This document shows, piece after piece, positions 43,132 to 51,879 of a stretch of DNA of 64,000 bases. A program made the position numbers and the translations under genes. Below the pieces are notes generated by a model that was not told the origin of the DNA, did not search any database, and saw only the letters and a program-made list of their open reading frames with translations. The stretch's first letter is position 1; each line of letters starts with the position of its first letter. This DNA is from Guyparkeria hydrothermalis (GTDB lineage: Bacteria > Pseudomonadota > Gammaproteobacteria > Halothiobacillales > Halothiobacillaceae): assembly GCF_023555375.1 (NCBI RefSeq), contig NZ_JAJSEE010000002.1, positions 327,001 through 391,000 on the forward strand, written 5' to 3'.

Positions 43132-43200
43132 TACCGGCCCGAATTGTCCGGCCGGGGATGGATGCGTCCCCGGTCCACCCACCCATTACACTTCCCGGTC

Positions 43201-44019
43201 GTGACTGCCGTGACTGATACCCCCGATATCCTGAAGAAGATCATCGCGCGCAAGCGCCTCGAGGTCGCCGCCGCCCGGCAGGTGACCCCGCCGTCCGTGA
43301 TGGAGGACCAGGCGCTGGCCGCCGATCGTCCGCGCGGCTTCGAGCGCGCCATCGAGACGCGCGTGGCCGACAAGCGCCCGGCGGTGATCGCCGAGATCAA
43401 GAAGGCCTCGCCCAGCCGCGGCGTGCTGCGCGAGCCGTTCGACCCGGTCGCCATCGCCAAGAGCTACCAGAAGGGCGGGGCGGCCTGCCTGTCGGTGCTG
43501 ACCGACCGCGACTTCTTCCAGGGCGATGCCGAGTACCTCAAGGCCGCCCGCGCCGCTTGCCGCTTGCCGGTGCTGCGCAAGGACTTCCTGATCGACCCCT
43601 ACCAGGTCGACGAGGCGCGCGCGATGGGCGCCGACTGCGTGCTGCTGATTGCCGCCGCGCTCGACGACGAGACGATGCGCACCTTGCACGACCGCGCCCG
43701 CCACTGGGGCATGGACGTGCTGGTCGAGGTCCACGACCACGACGAGCTGCTGCGGGCGCTCCAACTGGATACCCGCCTGATCGGCATCAACAACCGTGAT
43801 CTCCGCAGCTTCGATGTCAGTCTCGACGTCACGCTGGAATTGCTGCACGACATTCCGGACGACCGGATCGTGGTCACCGAGAGCGGCATCCTCGGCGTCG
43901 AGGACGTGCGCCGCATGCGCGAACACGACGTGCATGCCTTCCTGGTGGGCGAGGCGTTCATGCGCGCCGAGGACCCGGGCGAGGCGCTGGCGGAACTGTT
44001 CGAACTCAACCAGTCGTAA
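43201..44019 (+). CDS. trpC: indole-3-glycerol-phosphate synthase
   Basis: TrpC converts carboxyphenylamino-deoxyribulose phosphate to indole-3-glycerol phosphate on a TIM barrel. The product is 272 residues from GTG 43201 (GTG 43210 is nearly as good). Catalytic regions [21 protein letters not shown] and TESGI are present. It is monofunctional, not fused to TrpF. Confidence 0.94.
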   Translation: MTAVTDTPDILKKIIARKRLEVAAARQVTPPSVMEDQALAADRPRGFERAIETRVADKRPAVIAEIKKASPSRGVLREPFDPVAIAKSYQKGGAACLSVLTDRDFFQGDAEYLKAARAACRLPVLRKDFLIDPYQVDEARAMGADCVLLIAAALDDETMRTLHDRARHWGMDVLVEVHDHDELLRALQLDTRLIGINNRDLRSFDVSLDVTLELLHDIPDDRIVVTESGILGVEDVRRMREHDVHAFLVGEAFMRAEDPGEALAELFELNQS

Positions 44020-44029
44020 GGTAGTCGTG

Positions 44030-44452
44030 ATGAAGGCACGAGTGAAATGGGTCGACGGCATGGCGTTCATGGCCGAGGCCGACAGCGGGCACGCCATCGT
44101 CATGGACGGCGCGCCGGAAATCGGCGGTCGCAATGCCGGGCCGCGTCCGATGGAGATGGTGCTGATGGGCCTGGGTGGCTGCACCGCCATCGACGTGATG
44201 ATGATCCTGGGCAAGCAGCGCCAGCCGGTCGAGGACTGCTGGATCGAACTGTCCGCCGAGCGGGCGGACGTGAAGGCGCCCAAGGTGTTCACCACCATCC
44301 ACACCCATTACGTGGTGGTCGGCCGCGGGCTGGACCCGAAGAAGGTCGAGCGCGCGGTGGACCTGTCGGCGGAGAAGTATTGCTCGGTGTCGGCGATGCT
44401 GCGCGACTCGGTCGAGCTGACGCACGATTTCGAGGTTCGCGAGCCCGAGTAG
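44030..44452 (+). CDS. OsmC family protein
   Basis: The 140-residue product is an OsmC/Ohr-fold protein, a family of thiol-dependent peroxidases. It has the pattern GGRNAGPRPMEMVLMGLGGCT, with the first redox cysteine in GGCTAIDV and the second later in EKYCSVS. It resembles the YhfA-like subgroup, whose role is less clear than that of Ohr. It starts 10 bases after trpC and probably shares its message. Confidence 0.88.
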   Translation: MKARVKWVDGMAFMAEADSGHAIVMDGAPEIGGRNAGPRPMEMVLMGLGGCTAIDVMMILGKQRQPVEDCWIELSAERADVKAPKVFTTIHTHYVVVGRGLDPKKVERAVDLSAEKYCSVSAMLRDSVELTHDFEVREPE

Positions 44453-44569
44453 CGGGCACAGCGGATCTCCGGGGCACCCGCCCCATCAATGTGTCGCGGT
44501 GGTGGGCCCGGTCGTGGCAATGGTGCGACAGCAGTGCCTCGGCCAACGGCCGATGGCGTGCGCGGTTGG

Positions 44570-44598
44570 TGACACGATTCCCGGCGCCGGTTTACACT
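44570..44598 (+). promoter_or_regulatory. candidate speD promoter
   Basis: TGACAC (44570-44575), a 17-base spacer and TACACT (44593-44598) precede speD by about 85 bases. A hairpin CGCCCG/CGGGCG with a short T-rich stretch lies between them. Confidence 0.45.
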
Positions 44599-44683
44599 TT
44601 GCGGCAATTACAGCGCGTCGTTTTCGTTCGACGCATCGATACGCCCGGCCGGGAGGTCGGGCGCTTTGTTTCAGGGGGTAGTC

Positions 44684-45520
44684 ATGGGTGAGCCGTCGGT
44701 CACCTTGCACGGGTTCAACAACCTCAGCAAGACGCTGAGCATGTCGATCTTCGACATCTGTTACGCCAAGACCCGTGCGCAGGTAAACGAGTACATCGCC
44801 TACATCGACGAGGTCTACGACGCCGACCGGCTGACCCAGATCCTCACCGATGTCACCGAGATGATCGGGGCGAACATCCTCAATGTCGCCCGCCAGGACT
44901 ACGAGCCGCAGGGCGCCTCGGTCACCATCCTCATTTCCGAGGAGCCGGTGATCGCCGAGGGCATCGACTACCACGAGGAGCCGGGTCCGCTGCCGGGCGA
45001 CGGCGAGCTCGAGCGCGACTCGGTGGTCGCGCATCTGGACAAGAGCCACATCACGGTCCACACCTACCCGGAGAGTCACCCGGAAAACGGCATCTCCACC
45101 TTCCGGGTCGATATCGACGTGTCCACCTGTGGGCGGATCTCGCCGCTACGCGCGCTGAATTACCTGATCCACAGTTTCGACTCGGACATCGTCACGCTCG
45201 ACTACCGCGTGCGCGGCTTTACCCGCGACGTGCACGGCAAGAAGCACTTCATCGATCACGAGATCAACTCGATCCAGAACTACCTCGCCGAGGACACCCG
45301 CGAGCGCTACCAGCTGATCGACGTCAACGTCTACCAGGAGAACATCTTCCACACCAAGATGCTCCTGAAGGACTTCGATCTGGACAACTACCTGTTCGGC
45401 CACGGCACCGACGATTACAGCCCGCAGGTTTGCACCCGCATCGAGAAGGCGCTGAAGAAGGAGATGTTCGAGATCTTCTATGGCCGGAACCTGGCCGACG
45501 CGGACGTGCCCTCAGGTTGA
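44684..45520 (+). CDS. speD: S-adenosylmethionine decarboxylase proenzyme
   Basis: SpeD makes decarboxylated S-adenosylmethionine, the aminopropyl donor for spermidine. The product is 278 residues, of the E. coli type (264 residues). Self-cleavage is expected between Lys120 and Ser121 (in [13 protein letters not shown]), making the pyruvoyl cofactor. speE is not adjacent. ATG 44684 follows AGGGGG; an upstream ATG at 44666 would add six residues. It is convergent with the Fe-S protein gene, with 11 bases between stops. Confidence 0.95.
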   Translation: MGEPSVTLHGFNNLSKTLSMSIFDICYAKTRAQVNEYIAYIDEVYDADRLTQILTDVTEMIGANILNVARQDYEPQGASVTILISEEPVIAEGIDYHEEPGPLPGDGELERDSVVAHLDKSHITVHTYPESHPENGISTFRVDIDVSTCGRISPLRALNYLIHSFDSDIVTLDYRVRGFTRDVHGKKHFIDHEINSIQNYLAEDTRERYQLIDVNVYQENIFHTKMLLKDFDLDNYLFGHGTDDYSPQVCTRIEKALKKEMFEIFYGRNLADADVPSG

Positions 45521-45531
45521 TTAGCGATTAA

Positions 45532-46776
45532 TCAGCGGCTGGCGGCGGCGATCGACTCGGCCAGCAGTTCCACGGGTTGCCTGACCGTGAGGTTCGCGCC
45601 CGCCGCCAGGTGGGTGGCGCAGCCGACGTTGGCGCTGACCACCACGTCCGGCGCCAGTTGCTCGATCGAGTCGAGCTTCGGTTCGCGCAGCTGTTCGGCC
45701 TGATCCGGGTAGAGCAGTACCTGCATGCCGGCGGCACCGCAGCAACGCGCGTTGCCGTCGATCTCCAGCAATTCCAGCCCCGGGATGGACGCCAGCAGCT
45801 GGCGGGTCGCTTCGGGTTGCCGCAGGTGATTGCGCTGGCTGCAGGGCGTGTGCACGGCGACGCGGTAATCGAGACGCGCGACGTCCGGCCATTCGGTTCG
45901 ATCGCGCGCGAGCAGCCAGTCGGTGATCTCGCGCACCGTGATCTCGTGCGAATCCGTCAGCGGGCCCAGCTCGGCGGCGCAGGCCGTGCCCACGACAACG
46001 ATCGCCTCGACGCCCGCGGCCTGGAAGACGGCGGCGTTCGCCTCGCGGCGGCGTCTCGCCTCCGCCGGCTCACCGCCGTGGGCATGCATCGCCCCGCAGC
46101 AGCCCTGGCCGGCCGGCTCGACCACCTCGTAACCGAAGGCAGCGATCGCGGTGCGGGCGGCGGCGACGGCGTTCGCGTTCATCGCCGCACCCGTGCAGCC
46201 GACGAACAAACCGACGCGACCGCGCGTGGGTTGGGTATCGGACGGCCGGGGTTGTGGCGATAGGGGGCCGGCAACCTGCCGGGGCAGGGCGCGGCCGACC
46301 GGGCCGGCCAGCCGGCGGGTCAGGCCGCCCAGTCCCAGGCGTTGCATCAGTCGAACCAGTTGCCAGGCTGCGCCCAGGCGCCGGCGCCGGGTGAGCAGCT
46401 GGTCGCGCAGCAGTCGCCACTGCCGCGCCGCGGGCTTTGGGTGCGCGGCGTGGCTGGACTCCTGCGCCAGTCGCGCGCGGCCGTTGTCGATCAGTCGGCC
46501 GTAGGCGACGCCCGATGGGCAGACGATCTCGCAGGCACGGCAGGTCAGGCAGGTATCCAGATGGCGGGTGATGTCGGCGTCGGGCGCGAGTTCGCCCTGG
46601 CTGATGCCGAGCAACAGGCTGATCCGCCCGCGTGGGCCGTCGGCCTCGTTGTCGCTCAACGCGAAGGTGGGGCAGTGCGGTACGCAGATGCCGCACATGA
46701 CGCAGTCGAGCGCATCCGAGCGGATGGCCTCGTCGAGGTGGCGCGTCGGGTGGTCGCTCGGGTCGGTGGCAGTCAT
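45532..46776 (-). CDS. (Fe-S)-binding protein, GlcF-like glycolate oxidase subunit
   Basis: The 414-residue product has two N-terminal 4Fe-4S motifs (C25, C28, C31, C35 and C76, C79, C82, C86) and two C-terminal CCG domains (GQGCCGAMHAHGG; GNARCCGAAG), the layout of GlcF and related lactate/glycolate oxidoreductase subunits. It probably passes electrons from a flavoprotein to quinone. No glcD or glcE partner lies nearby, so the partner and substrate are unknown. ATG 46776 is chosen over a TTG two codons upstream. Confidence 0.88.
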   Translation of the reverse strand: MTATDPSDHPTRHLDEAIRSDALDCVMCGICVPHCPTFALSDNEADGPRGRISLLLGISQGELAPDADITRHLDTCLTCRACEIVCPSGVAYGRLIDNGRARLAQESSHAAHPKPAARQWRLLRDQLLTRRRRLGAAWQLVRLMQRLGLGGLTRRLAGPVGRALPRQVAGPLSPQPRPSDTQPTRGRVGLFVGCTGAAMNANAVAAARTAIAAFGYEVVEPAGQGCCGAMHAHGGEPAEARRRREANAAVFQAAGVEAIVVVGTACAAELGPLTDSHEITVREITDWLLARDRTEWPDVARLDYRVAVHTPCSQRNHLRQPEATRQLLASIPGLELLEIDGNARCCGAAGMQVLLYPDQAEQLREPKLDSIEQLAPDVVVSANVGCATHLAAGANLTVRQPVELLAESIAAASR

Positions 46777-46919
46777 GCGCAAAGAGTGCAGTGGCGTGAT
46801 GCGGCGGTCAAGGCAGGCGGTGGCGCGTCAAGTAAGGGGGGCGAGGGCGTCGTGAGGCCCTGGGGTGGACGGCGGGCGCCCAGCGCGGGGCGGTCCCGAC
46901 AAAAAAGTGTCGGTCGGGC

Positions 46920-46947
46920 TTGACGGCCCGTGGAGTATTAGTATATC
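46920..46947 (+). promoter_or_regulatory. sigma-70-like promoter without a downstream gene
   Basis: TTGACG (46920-46925), a 16-base spacer and TATATC (46942-46947) form a good promoter. A terminator lies about 45 bases after the expected start. Confidence 0.55.
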
Positions 46948-46953
46948 TTGATA

Positions 46954-47017
46954 CCGTGAATTGCTTATCCTCCTTTGGTGGTTCTTGTTGTTGCCGGCTC
47001 CTGCCGGCATTTTTTTT
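46954..47017 (+). ncRNA. candidate small RNA (about 64 nt)
   Basis: The stretch between the promoter at 46920-46947 and the terminator at 46992-47017 has no open frame. It includes CCTCC (46969-46973), complementary to ribosome-binding sites. It could be a trans-acting small RNA or only an attenuated rplM leader. Confidence 0.35.
46992..47017 (+). terminator. strong intrinsic terminator
   Basis: A 7-base-pair stem (46992-46998 with 47003-47009), a TCCT loop and eight T residues (47010-47017). No plus-strand gene precedes it within 1.4 kb. Confidence 0.85.
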
Positions 47018-47049
47018 GTCTGCGATACACGCGTTGACGACCTGACGCC

Positions 47050-47090
47050 CATCGGTGCGGAAAGTCCTTCGCTTTCGGCGCCGATGCGTT
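47050..47090 (+). promoter_or_regulatory. rplM leader hairpin (possible attenuator)
   Basis: A 15-position stem (47050-47064 with 47072-47086; one mismatch, one G-U pair) with a 7-base loop is followed by CGTTTT. A -10-like TATACT overlaps its end (47092-47097). Confidence 0.45.
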
Positions 47091-47136
47091 TTATACTCCG
47101 CGGTTCTCCACGTTCGGGCCGGTTGTGAAATCGGTC

Positions 47137-47165
47137 TTGCGGGGTGCGTTGCCTTCGGGTAGACT
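47137..47165 (+). promoter_or_regulatory. rplM-rpsI promoter
   Basis: TTGCGG (47137-47142), 17 bases, TAGACT (47160-47165), then a GC-rich TCGCGCCC. It lies about 52 bases before rplM. Confidence 0.55.
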
Positions 47166-47217
47166 TCGCGCCCTCTTGAAATCAATGTATCGCTTCTGGT
47201 TTGGGAGCTGTCGATCC

Positions 47218-47646
47218 ATGAAAACCTATTCCGCCAAGCCGGCCGAGGTCAAACGCGACTGGTACGTCATCGATGCATCCGGCAAGACGCTGGGTCGCCT
47301 GGCTACCGAGGTCGCTCGTCGCCTGCGTGGCAAGCACAAGGCCGAGTACACCCCGCACGTCGATACCGGTGACTACATCGTTATCGTCAACGCGAAGGAC
47401 ATCAAGGTCACTGGCAACAAGGCCAAGGACAAGATGTATCACTTCCACACCGGGTTCATCGGCAACATGAAGCACTTCACCTTCGAAAAGCTGATGGAGC
47501 GTTCCCCGGAGCGCGTCATCGAGTTGGCCGTCAAGGGGATGCTGCCGAAGAACGCTCTCGGTCGCCAGATGTACACCAAGCTCAAGGTCTACGCCAACGC
47601 CGAGCACAACCATCAGGCGCAACAGCCGCAGCCGCTCGAGATCTAA
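47218..47646 (+). CDS. rplM: 50S ribosomal protein L13
   Basis: L13 is an early 50S assembly protein. The product is 142 residues, identical in length to E. coli, starting [20 protein letters not shown] with the conserved [20 protein letters not shown] block. The upstream in-frame ATG at 47185 is not conserved. rpsI follows 12 bases later; the pair is a standard operon. Confidence 0.97.
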   Translation: MKTYSAKPAEVKRDWYVIDASGKTLGRLATEVARRLRGKHKAEYTPHVDTGDYIVIVNAKDIKVTGNKAKDKMYHFHTGFIGNMKHFTFEKLMERSPERVIELAVKGMLPKNALGRQMYTKLKVYANAEHNHQAQQPQPLEI

Positions 47647-47658
47647 GAGAGACTACCC

Positions 47659-48051
47659 ATGGCAATGACACAGAATTACGGAACCGGTCGTCGCAAGAGA
47701 TCCTCCGCACGGGTATTCCTGCGTCCGGGCACCGGTAACATCACCATCAACGGCAAGCGCATCGAAGACTTCTTCGGTCGCGAAACCGCGCAGATGGTCG
47801 TGCGCCAGCCGCTGGAGCTGCTGGAGCTGAGCGACAAGTTCGACGTCGTCGCGACCGTTGCTGGCGGTGGCCCGAGCGGCCAGGCCGGTGCCGTTCGTCA
47901 CGGTCTGACCCGTGCGCTGATGGACTACGACGAGTCGCATCGTCCGAAGCTGCGCGAAGCCGGCTTCGTGACCCGTGACGCGCGTCAGGTCGAGCGTAAG
48001 AAGGTCGGTCTGCGCAAGGCACGTCGCTCGGTTCAGTTCTCCAAGCGCTGA
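47659..48051 (+). CDS. rpsI: 30S ribosomal protein S9
   Basis: S9 contacts P-site tRNA through its C-terminal tail, which here ends SVQFSKR with the conserved final arginine. The product is 130 residues. An in-frame ATG two codons later (47665) is an alternative start. A terminator follows. Confidence 0.97.
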   Translation: MAMTQNYGTGRRKRSSARVFLRPGTGNITINGKRIEDFFGRETAQMVVRQPLELLELSDKFDVVATVAGGGPSGQAGAVRHGLTRALMDYDESHRPKLREAGFVTRDARQVERKKVGLRKARRSVQFSKR

Positions 48052-48093
48052 TCCGACGCCGTCCGGCCCCGTGCCGGATGCCTGCGAGACGAG

Positions 48094-48118
48094 AGCCCCG
48101 CCATCGAGCGGGGCTTTT
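48094..48118 (+). terminator. intrinsic terminator of rplM-rpsI
   Basis: An 8-base-pair stem (48094-48101 with 48108-48115), a CATCGA loop and TTTT. Confidence 0.8.
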
Positions 48119-48304
48119 GCTTTGCCCGGTCGAAACGTTGCGGGCCCGCTGAGCTGGTGGCGGGGAACTGGGACCGCGCCCGGCTCAGGCTTCCGGCATT
48201 GCCGAGCCCCTCCTGGTCCGGTCAACGGGTCATGCGCAGCTCACACGCGCGGTTGGCGGGGAGGCGATATCCCCGCGACGCGGCATCTCGTGCCGGGCGA
48301 GCCG

Positions 48305-49591
48305 CTATTCCTCGAGCCTGATCCGACGCAGGCTGTAATCCCCGCCGTGGTTGACCAGCGTCACGCCCTGGAACGGGTCGCGCAGCCCGTTGTCCTGAAC
48401 GCGCAGCAGGTGCCGGTCGTCCACGTGGACCTCCATCCGCCCGCTCTCGTCGCGGGTCCAGCGGATGCGGTGAAAGCGGCCATCCTCGAGATCGAGCCGG
48501 CCGTCGTGGCGGGCGATCACCTCGGCGTGGCCGGAAACCAGGCGCAGCAGGGCGAGCGCCGGCTCGGAGCCCGCGGAATAGACCAGTCGATAGCCGGTGC
48601 CGTCGGGGCGATCGCCCTGGAAAAGCCCCACCTCGAGTTGGCCGGGTTGCTCGCGTGAGGCGAGGTCCATTTCCATGGCGAAGTCGTTGCCGACCGGGGC
48701 GTTGGTGATAATCCTGGCCGGCTGGGTGGGGGCGGTCTGTTCGTCCTGTCGGCCGCGGCGCTGTTCGAGGATCATCCCGAGTACGGCCAGGCCGATGTCC
48801 TCGGGGCGATCCGAATTCAGCCCGCCCATGGCGCGATCATTCGCCGTGGTGGTATCCACGATGCTGCGCAACCCGTTGCGGTCGACCTCGAACTCGCCGT
48901 TGAGCACCGTCCAGGACGGATTGTTGCGGTAATTGCCATCGCTGAAGTCTTCCTGCAGCACCACGCGGGGGCTGTCGTCGTGTTCGACCTGCTCCGGCTT
49001 GGTCTGGCGCAGGCGCTCGAGCAGGTCGGCAGTGGCACGGCCGTCCCGGTACAACCCCATGTCGGCCTGGTACTGACGAATCGCGCTGCGGCTGCGGTCG
49101 CCCATGATGCCGTCGGTCGGACCGGCGTCGTAGCCCAGCCGGTTGAGTTCGCGCTGGACCTCGGCCACGCGTTCCTGCTCGGACAGGCTGTCGACCGGCG
49201 GGCGCGATGACGATGGCGTCGGCGACGACGTGGAGCCGTCCGCCTGCCAGTCGCGTGCGGCCTGCTGGGCCTGGGAAACCTGCCGGGCGGTCATGCGCTC
49301 GGCGAGCAGGTCGCGCGCCTCGGCAGCGTGGCGATGGCCGTTTGCCGCGGCCAGGTTGTACCACTTGTGGGCCTGCACGAAGTCCTGCGTGGTGCCGTTG
49401 CCGGCCTCGTGCAGGCGGCCGAGCATGTACTGGGAATAGGCATCACCCCGGTCGGCCGATTCGCGGAATTCCTGCAGGGCCTCCCGGTATTGCTGTTGGT
49501 CGTAATGGCGCATCGCCTGCGTGAAGTCGGCGCTGGCCACGCCGATTGAGCCGGCGAGGACGAGGCCGATGGTGAGGGTCTTGGTGATCAC
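48305..49591 (-). CDS. exported Sel1-repeat and peptidoglycan-binding protein
   Basis: The 428-residue product starts at GTG 49591, 7 bases after GGAGGT. Parts in order: signal peptide (1-21, ending ASA); Sel1/TPR-like repeats (about 30-100, with AYSQYMLGRLHEAGNG); a Ser/Pro-rich linker (118-135); a peptidoglycan-binding PGBD-type domain (141-195, LNRLGYDAGPTDGIMGDRSR); and a C-terminal beta-rich domain (about 210-428) resembling a laminin-G/DUF1080-like fold (IRWTRDESGRMEVHVDD). No enzyme active site is recognised. It is probably a cell-wall-associated scaffold. It lies downstream of bamD on the same strand but after a terminator. Confidence 0.78.
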   Translation of the reverse strand: MITKTLTIGLVLAGSIGVASADFTQAMRHYDQQQYREALQEFRESADRGDAYSQYMLGRLHEAGNGTTQDFVQAHKWYNLAAANGHRHAAEARDLLAERMTARQVSQAQQAARDWQADGSTSSPTPSSSRPPVDSLSEQERVAEVQRELNRLGYDAGPTDGIMGDRSRSAIRQYQADMGLYRDGRATADLLERLRQTKPEQVEHDDSPRVVLQEDFSDGNYRNNPSWTVLNGEFEVDRNGLRSIVDTTTANDRAMGGLNSDRPEDIGLAVLGMILEQRRGRQDEQTAPTQPARIITNAPVGNDFAMEMDLASREQPGQLEVGLFQGDRPDGTGYRLVYSAGSEPALALLRLVSGHAEVIARHDGRLDLEDGRFHRIRWTRDESGRMEVHVDDRHLLRVQDNGLRDPFQGVTLVNHGGDYSLRRIRLEE

Positions 49592-49760
49592 AGTCGCACC
49601 TCCAGTGGACTGACAGGGCGGTCGTCGTCCGTGTTGTCGGGATGATCGGTCCTTGGAGCCTAGCACCGGGGGTGGCGGGATGCGTGAGGTGTCGAGCTGT
49701 TGAGGGCGATGCGGGGTGCGTCGGGGCCCGCGCCGCGCGCCGGGGGCGAAAGGGGCAGGC

Positions 49761-49791
49761 AAAAAAGAGGCCGATGGCATCGCCATCGGCC
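49761..49791 (-). terminator. intrinsic terminator of bamD
   Basis: On the minus strand a 10-base-pair stem (49782-49791 with 49769-49778), a 3-base loop and a T-rich run (complement of 49761-49766) follow bamD. Confidence 0.88.
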
Positions 49792-49844
49792 CTTGCGTTG
49801 CGGGGTTGGTATGCCGGTGTCCCGGCATGGACGCGTCGACCGGC

Positions 49845-50666
49845 TCAGGAGTCCCCGGCGTTGGCCTGGCGCGTCGCCTCGAGGATTGCCTCGGCGTCCT
49901 GGCGTTCCTGCTCCAGGCCGAGCTTGTCGTAGGCGCGGATCAGGAGCTTGAGTGCCGGGATGGTGGAGGTCGAGCCGTTGTACTTGTCGAGTGCCGACTG
50001 GGCCCGGTTGGCGGCGGCGAGCCACGCGCCGCGGCGCATGTAGTACTCGGCGACCTCGACCTCGTGCTTGGCGAGCGAGTTGCGCACGTCGATCAGGCGG
50101 CGGCTGGCGTCATCGACGTACTGGCTGTCGGGGTATTGCTCGACCAGGCGGGAGAAGGACTTGTAGGCCTCCTCGAGTACCGACTGGTCACGCTTGGAAA
50201 GGTCCGGCGGGGCGATCTTGTTGATCAGCGAGTCGCCGCGGCTCATGTTGGCCAGGCCCTTGAGATAGAGGGCGTAGGCCACATTGTCACCACGCGGGTG
50301 CAGCTGGATGTAGCGATCCGCCGCGGCGATGGCCGAGTCCGGCTCGTCGTACTTGTAGTAGGCGTAGGCCACTTCCAGCTGGGCCTGCTCGGTGTAGGCA
50401 CCGAACGGGTAGCGGCCCTCGAGGGTCTCGTACTTCTTGATCGCCGTTTCGTAGTCCGCCCGCCGCATGGCCTCGTTGGCCTCCTGGTAGAGCTGGCTGG
50501 CCGAGGCGGTGGGATCGGAAAGATCCACGCGATCGTCGTCGGACTTGGAGAACCAGGAGCAGCCGCTGGCGAAGGTGACCATGCCGGCAATCAGTGCCGC
50601 GCGGGCGAGGTGCCGGGGAAGAGTTCGGCGAGTGGCCGGGCGGTTACGGTCGCGATGCTGGGTCAT
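49845..50666 (-). CDS. bamD: outer membrane assembly lipoprotein BamD
   Basis: BamD is the essential lipoprotein of the BAM complex that folds outer-membrane proteins. The product is 273 residues: a lipoprotein signal peptide with lipobox ASGC (lipidated Cys36) and five TPR-like repeats (SASQLYQEANEAMRRADYE; EGRYPFGAYTEQAQLEVAYA). It is divergent from rluD, as in most gammaproteobacteria. Confidence 0.96.
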   Translation of the reverse strand: MTQHRDRNRPATRRTLPRHLARAALIAGMVTFASGCSWFSKSDDDRVDLSDPTASASQLYQEANEAMRRADYETAIKKYETLEGRYPFGAYTEQAQLEVAYAYYKYDEPDSAIAAADRYIQLHPRGDNVAYALYLKGLANMSRGDSLINKIAPPDLSKRDQSVLEEAYKSFSRLVEQYPDSQYVDDASRRLIDVRNSLAKHEVEVAEYYMRRGAWLAAANRAQSALDKYNGSTSTIPALKLLIRAYDKLGLEQERQDAEAILEATRQANAGDS

Positions 50667-50736
50667 GGTCAGGAGTGAAGGGCCGCTGGCAATGGTGAGT
50701 GGATGCCGACCGCCCCGGGCCGCACCGTGCGGCGCG

Positions 50737-50765
50737 TTGATGGGGCGGGCGTTAGCGGATAATCT
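50737..50765 (+). promoter_or_regulatory. candidate rluD promoter
   Basis: TTGATG (50737-50742) lies 15-17 bases before the overlapping -10-like elements GATAAT (50758-50763) and TAATCT (50760-50765). Confidence 0.4.
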
Positions 50766-50800
50766 TCGCAGATAAGATGCTAAAAACCAACCGATCTCAT

Positions 50801-50823
50801 GACGGGTGTCGACCCGTCTTTTT
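50801..50823 (+). terminator. leader terminator before rluD
   Basis: A perfect 7-base-pair stem (50801-50807 with 50812-50818), GTCG loop and five T residues (50819-50823) lie 63 bases before the rluD start. Transcription from the upstream promoter would meet it within about 50 bases. Confidence 0.7.
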
Positions 50824-50886
50824 CATGTCTCGACGGACGGCAGCAGACTGCGGTTCGTCCCCGGTTCAAAGGCTGATTTCCGACCG

Positions 50887-51879
50887 ATGGATGTAGAACG
50901 TAACGCGTCGATTCCGGCCGAGCTTGCCGGCATGCGTCTCGACCAGGCGGCAGCCCAGTTGTGGCCGGACTTCTCCCGCAGCCGGATCCAGTCGTGGATC
51001 AAGGGCGGGCAGGTAACGGTGGACGGTCGTTCGATGCGCCCGCGCGACACGGTGCTGGGTGGCGAGACCCTATCCCTGAGCACCGAGCTCGAGCAGCAGA
51101 GCGAGGACCAGGCCCAGGCCATCCCGCTGGATATCGTCTTCGAGGACGAGCACCTGCTGGTGGTCAGCAAGCCGGTCGATCTGGTGGTGCACCCCGGCGC
51201 CGGCAATCCCGATGGTACGCTGGTCAACGCGCTGCTCCACCACGACCCGGACCTGGCATTGCTGCCACGCGCCGGCGTGGTGCATCGACTGGACAAGCAG
51301 ACCAGCGGCCTGCTGGTGGTGGGCAAGACCCAGGCGGCCTACCAGGCACTGGTGGCCGATCTGGCCGAACGGCGCATCGGTCGGGAGTACGATGCGGTGG
51401 TGATCGGCCACCTGATCGCCGGCGGTACGGTCGATGCGCCGATCGGGCGCCACGCCCGCGATCGCCAGCGCCAGGCCGTGGTGCCCCAGGGCAAGCCGGC
51501 CGTCACGCATTACCGGGTGGTCGAGCAGTTCGGCGAGCACACCTGGTTGCGCGTCAAGCTGGAGACCGGACGCACGCACCAGATCCGGGTGCACATGGCG
51601 CACATCCGCCACCCGATCGTGGGCGATCCCGTCTATGGTGGTCGGCCGCGCCTGCCGCCGGGCGCCGAGGACATGCTGGTGGAGGTGCTGCGCGACTTCG
51701 GTCGCCAGGCGTTGCACGCGCGTCGCCTGACGCTCACGCACCCGGAGACCGGCGAGACGCTGTCGCTCGAGGCCCCGTTGCCCGAGGACATGGACGAATT
51801 GATCGAATTGCTGCGCGACTATCGCGACGGCGTTGACGACGGAGAGGCCGAGGTTATCTATGTCGCGGATCCCGACTGA
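50887..51879 (+). CDS. rluD: 23S rRNA pseudouridine(1911/1915/1917) synthase
   Basis: RluD makes the three pseudouridines of helix 69 in 23S rRNA, which matter for subunit joining and termination. The product is 330 residues from ATG 50887: an N-terminal S4 domain (about 16-75) and a catalytic domain with Asp136 in HRLDKQTSG. The upstream ATG at 50806 lies inside the terminator hairpin and is not used. It overlaps pgeF by 20 bases. Confidence 0.95.
   Translation: MDVERNASIPAELAGMRLDQAAAQLWPDFSRSRIQSWIKGGQVTVDGRSMRPRDTVLGGETLSLSTELEQQSEDQAQAIPLDIVFEDEHLLVVSKPVDLVVHPGAGNPDGTLVNALLHHDPDLALLPRAGVVHRLDKQTSGLLVVGKTQAAYQALVADLAERRIGREYDAVVIGHLIAGGTVDAPIGRHARDRQRQAVVPQGKPAVTHYRVVEQFGEHTWLRVKLETGRTHQIRVHMAHIRHPIVGDPVYGGRPRLPPGAEDMLVEVLRDFGRQALHARRLTLTHPETGETLSLEAPLPEDMDELIELLRDYRDGVDDGEAEVIYVADPD

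Larger units (their letters stand above)
46783..47217. other. intergenic region with promoters and terminators before rplM
   Basis: This 435-base gap separates divergent transcription units. It contains a plus-strand promoter (46920-46947), a strong terminator (46992-47017), a second terminator-like hairpin (47050-47090), and a rplM promoter (47137-47165). The first 130 bases contain nothing I recognise. Confidence 0.6.
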
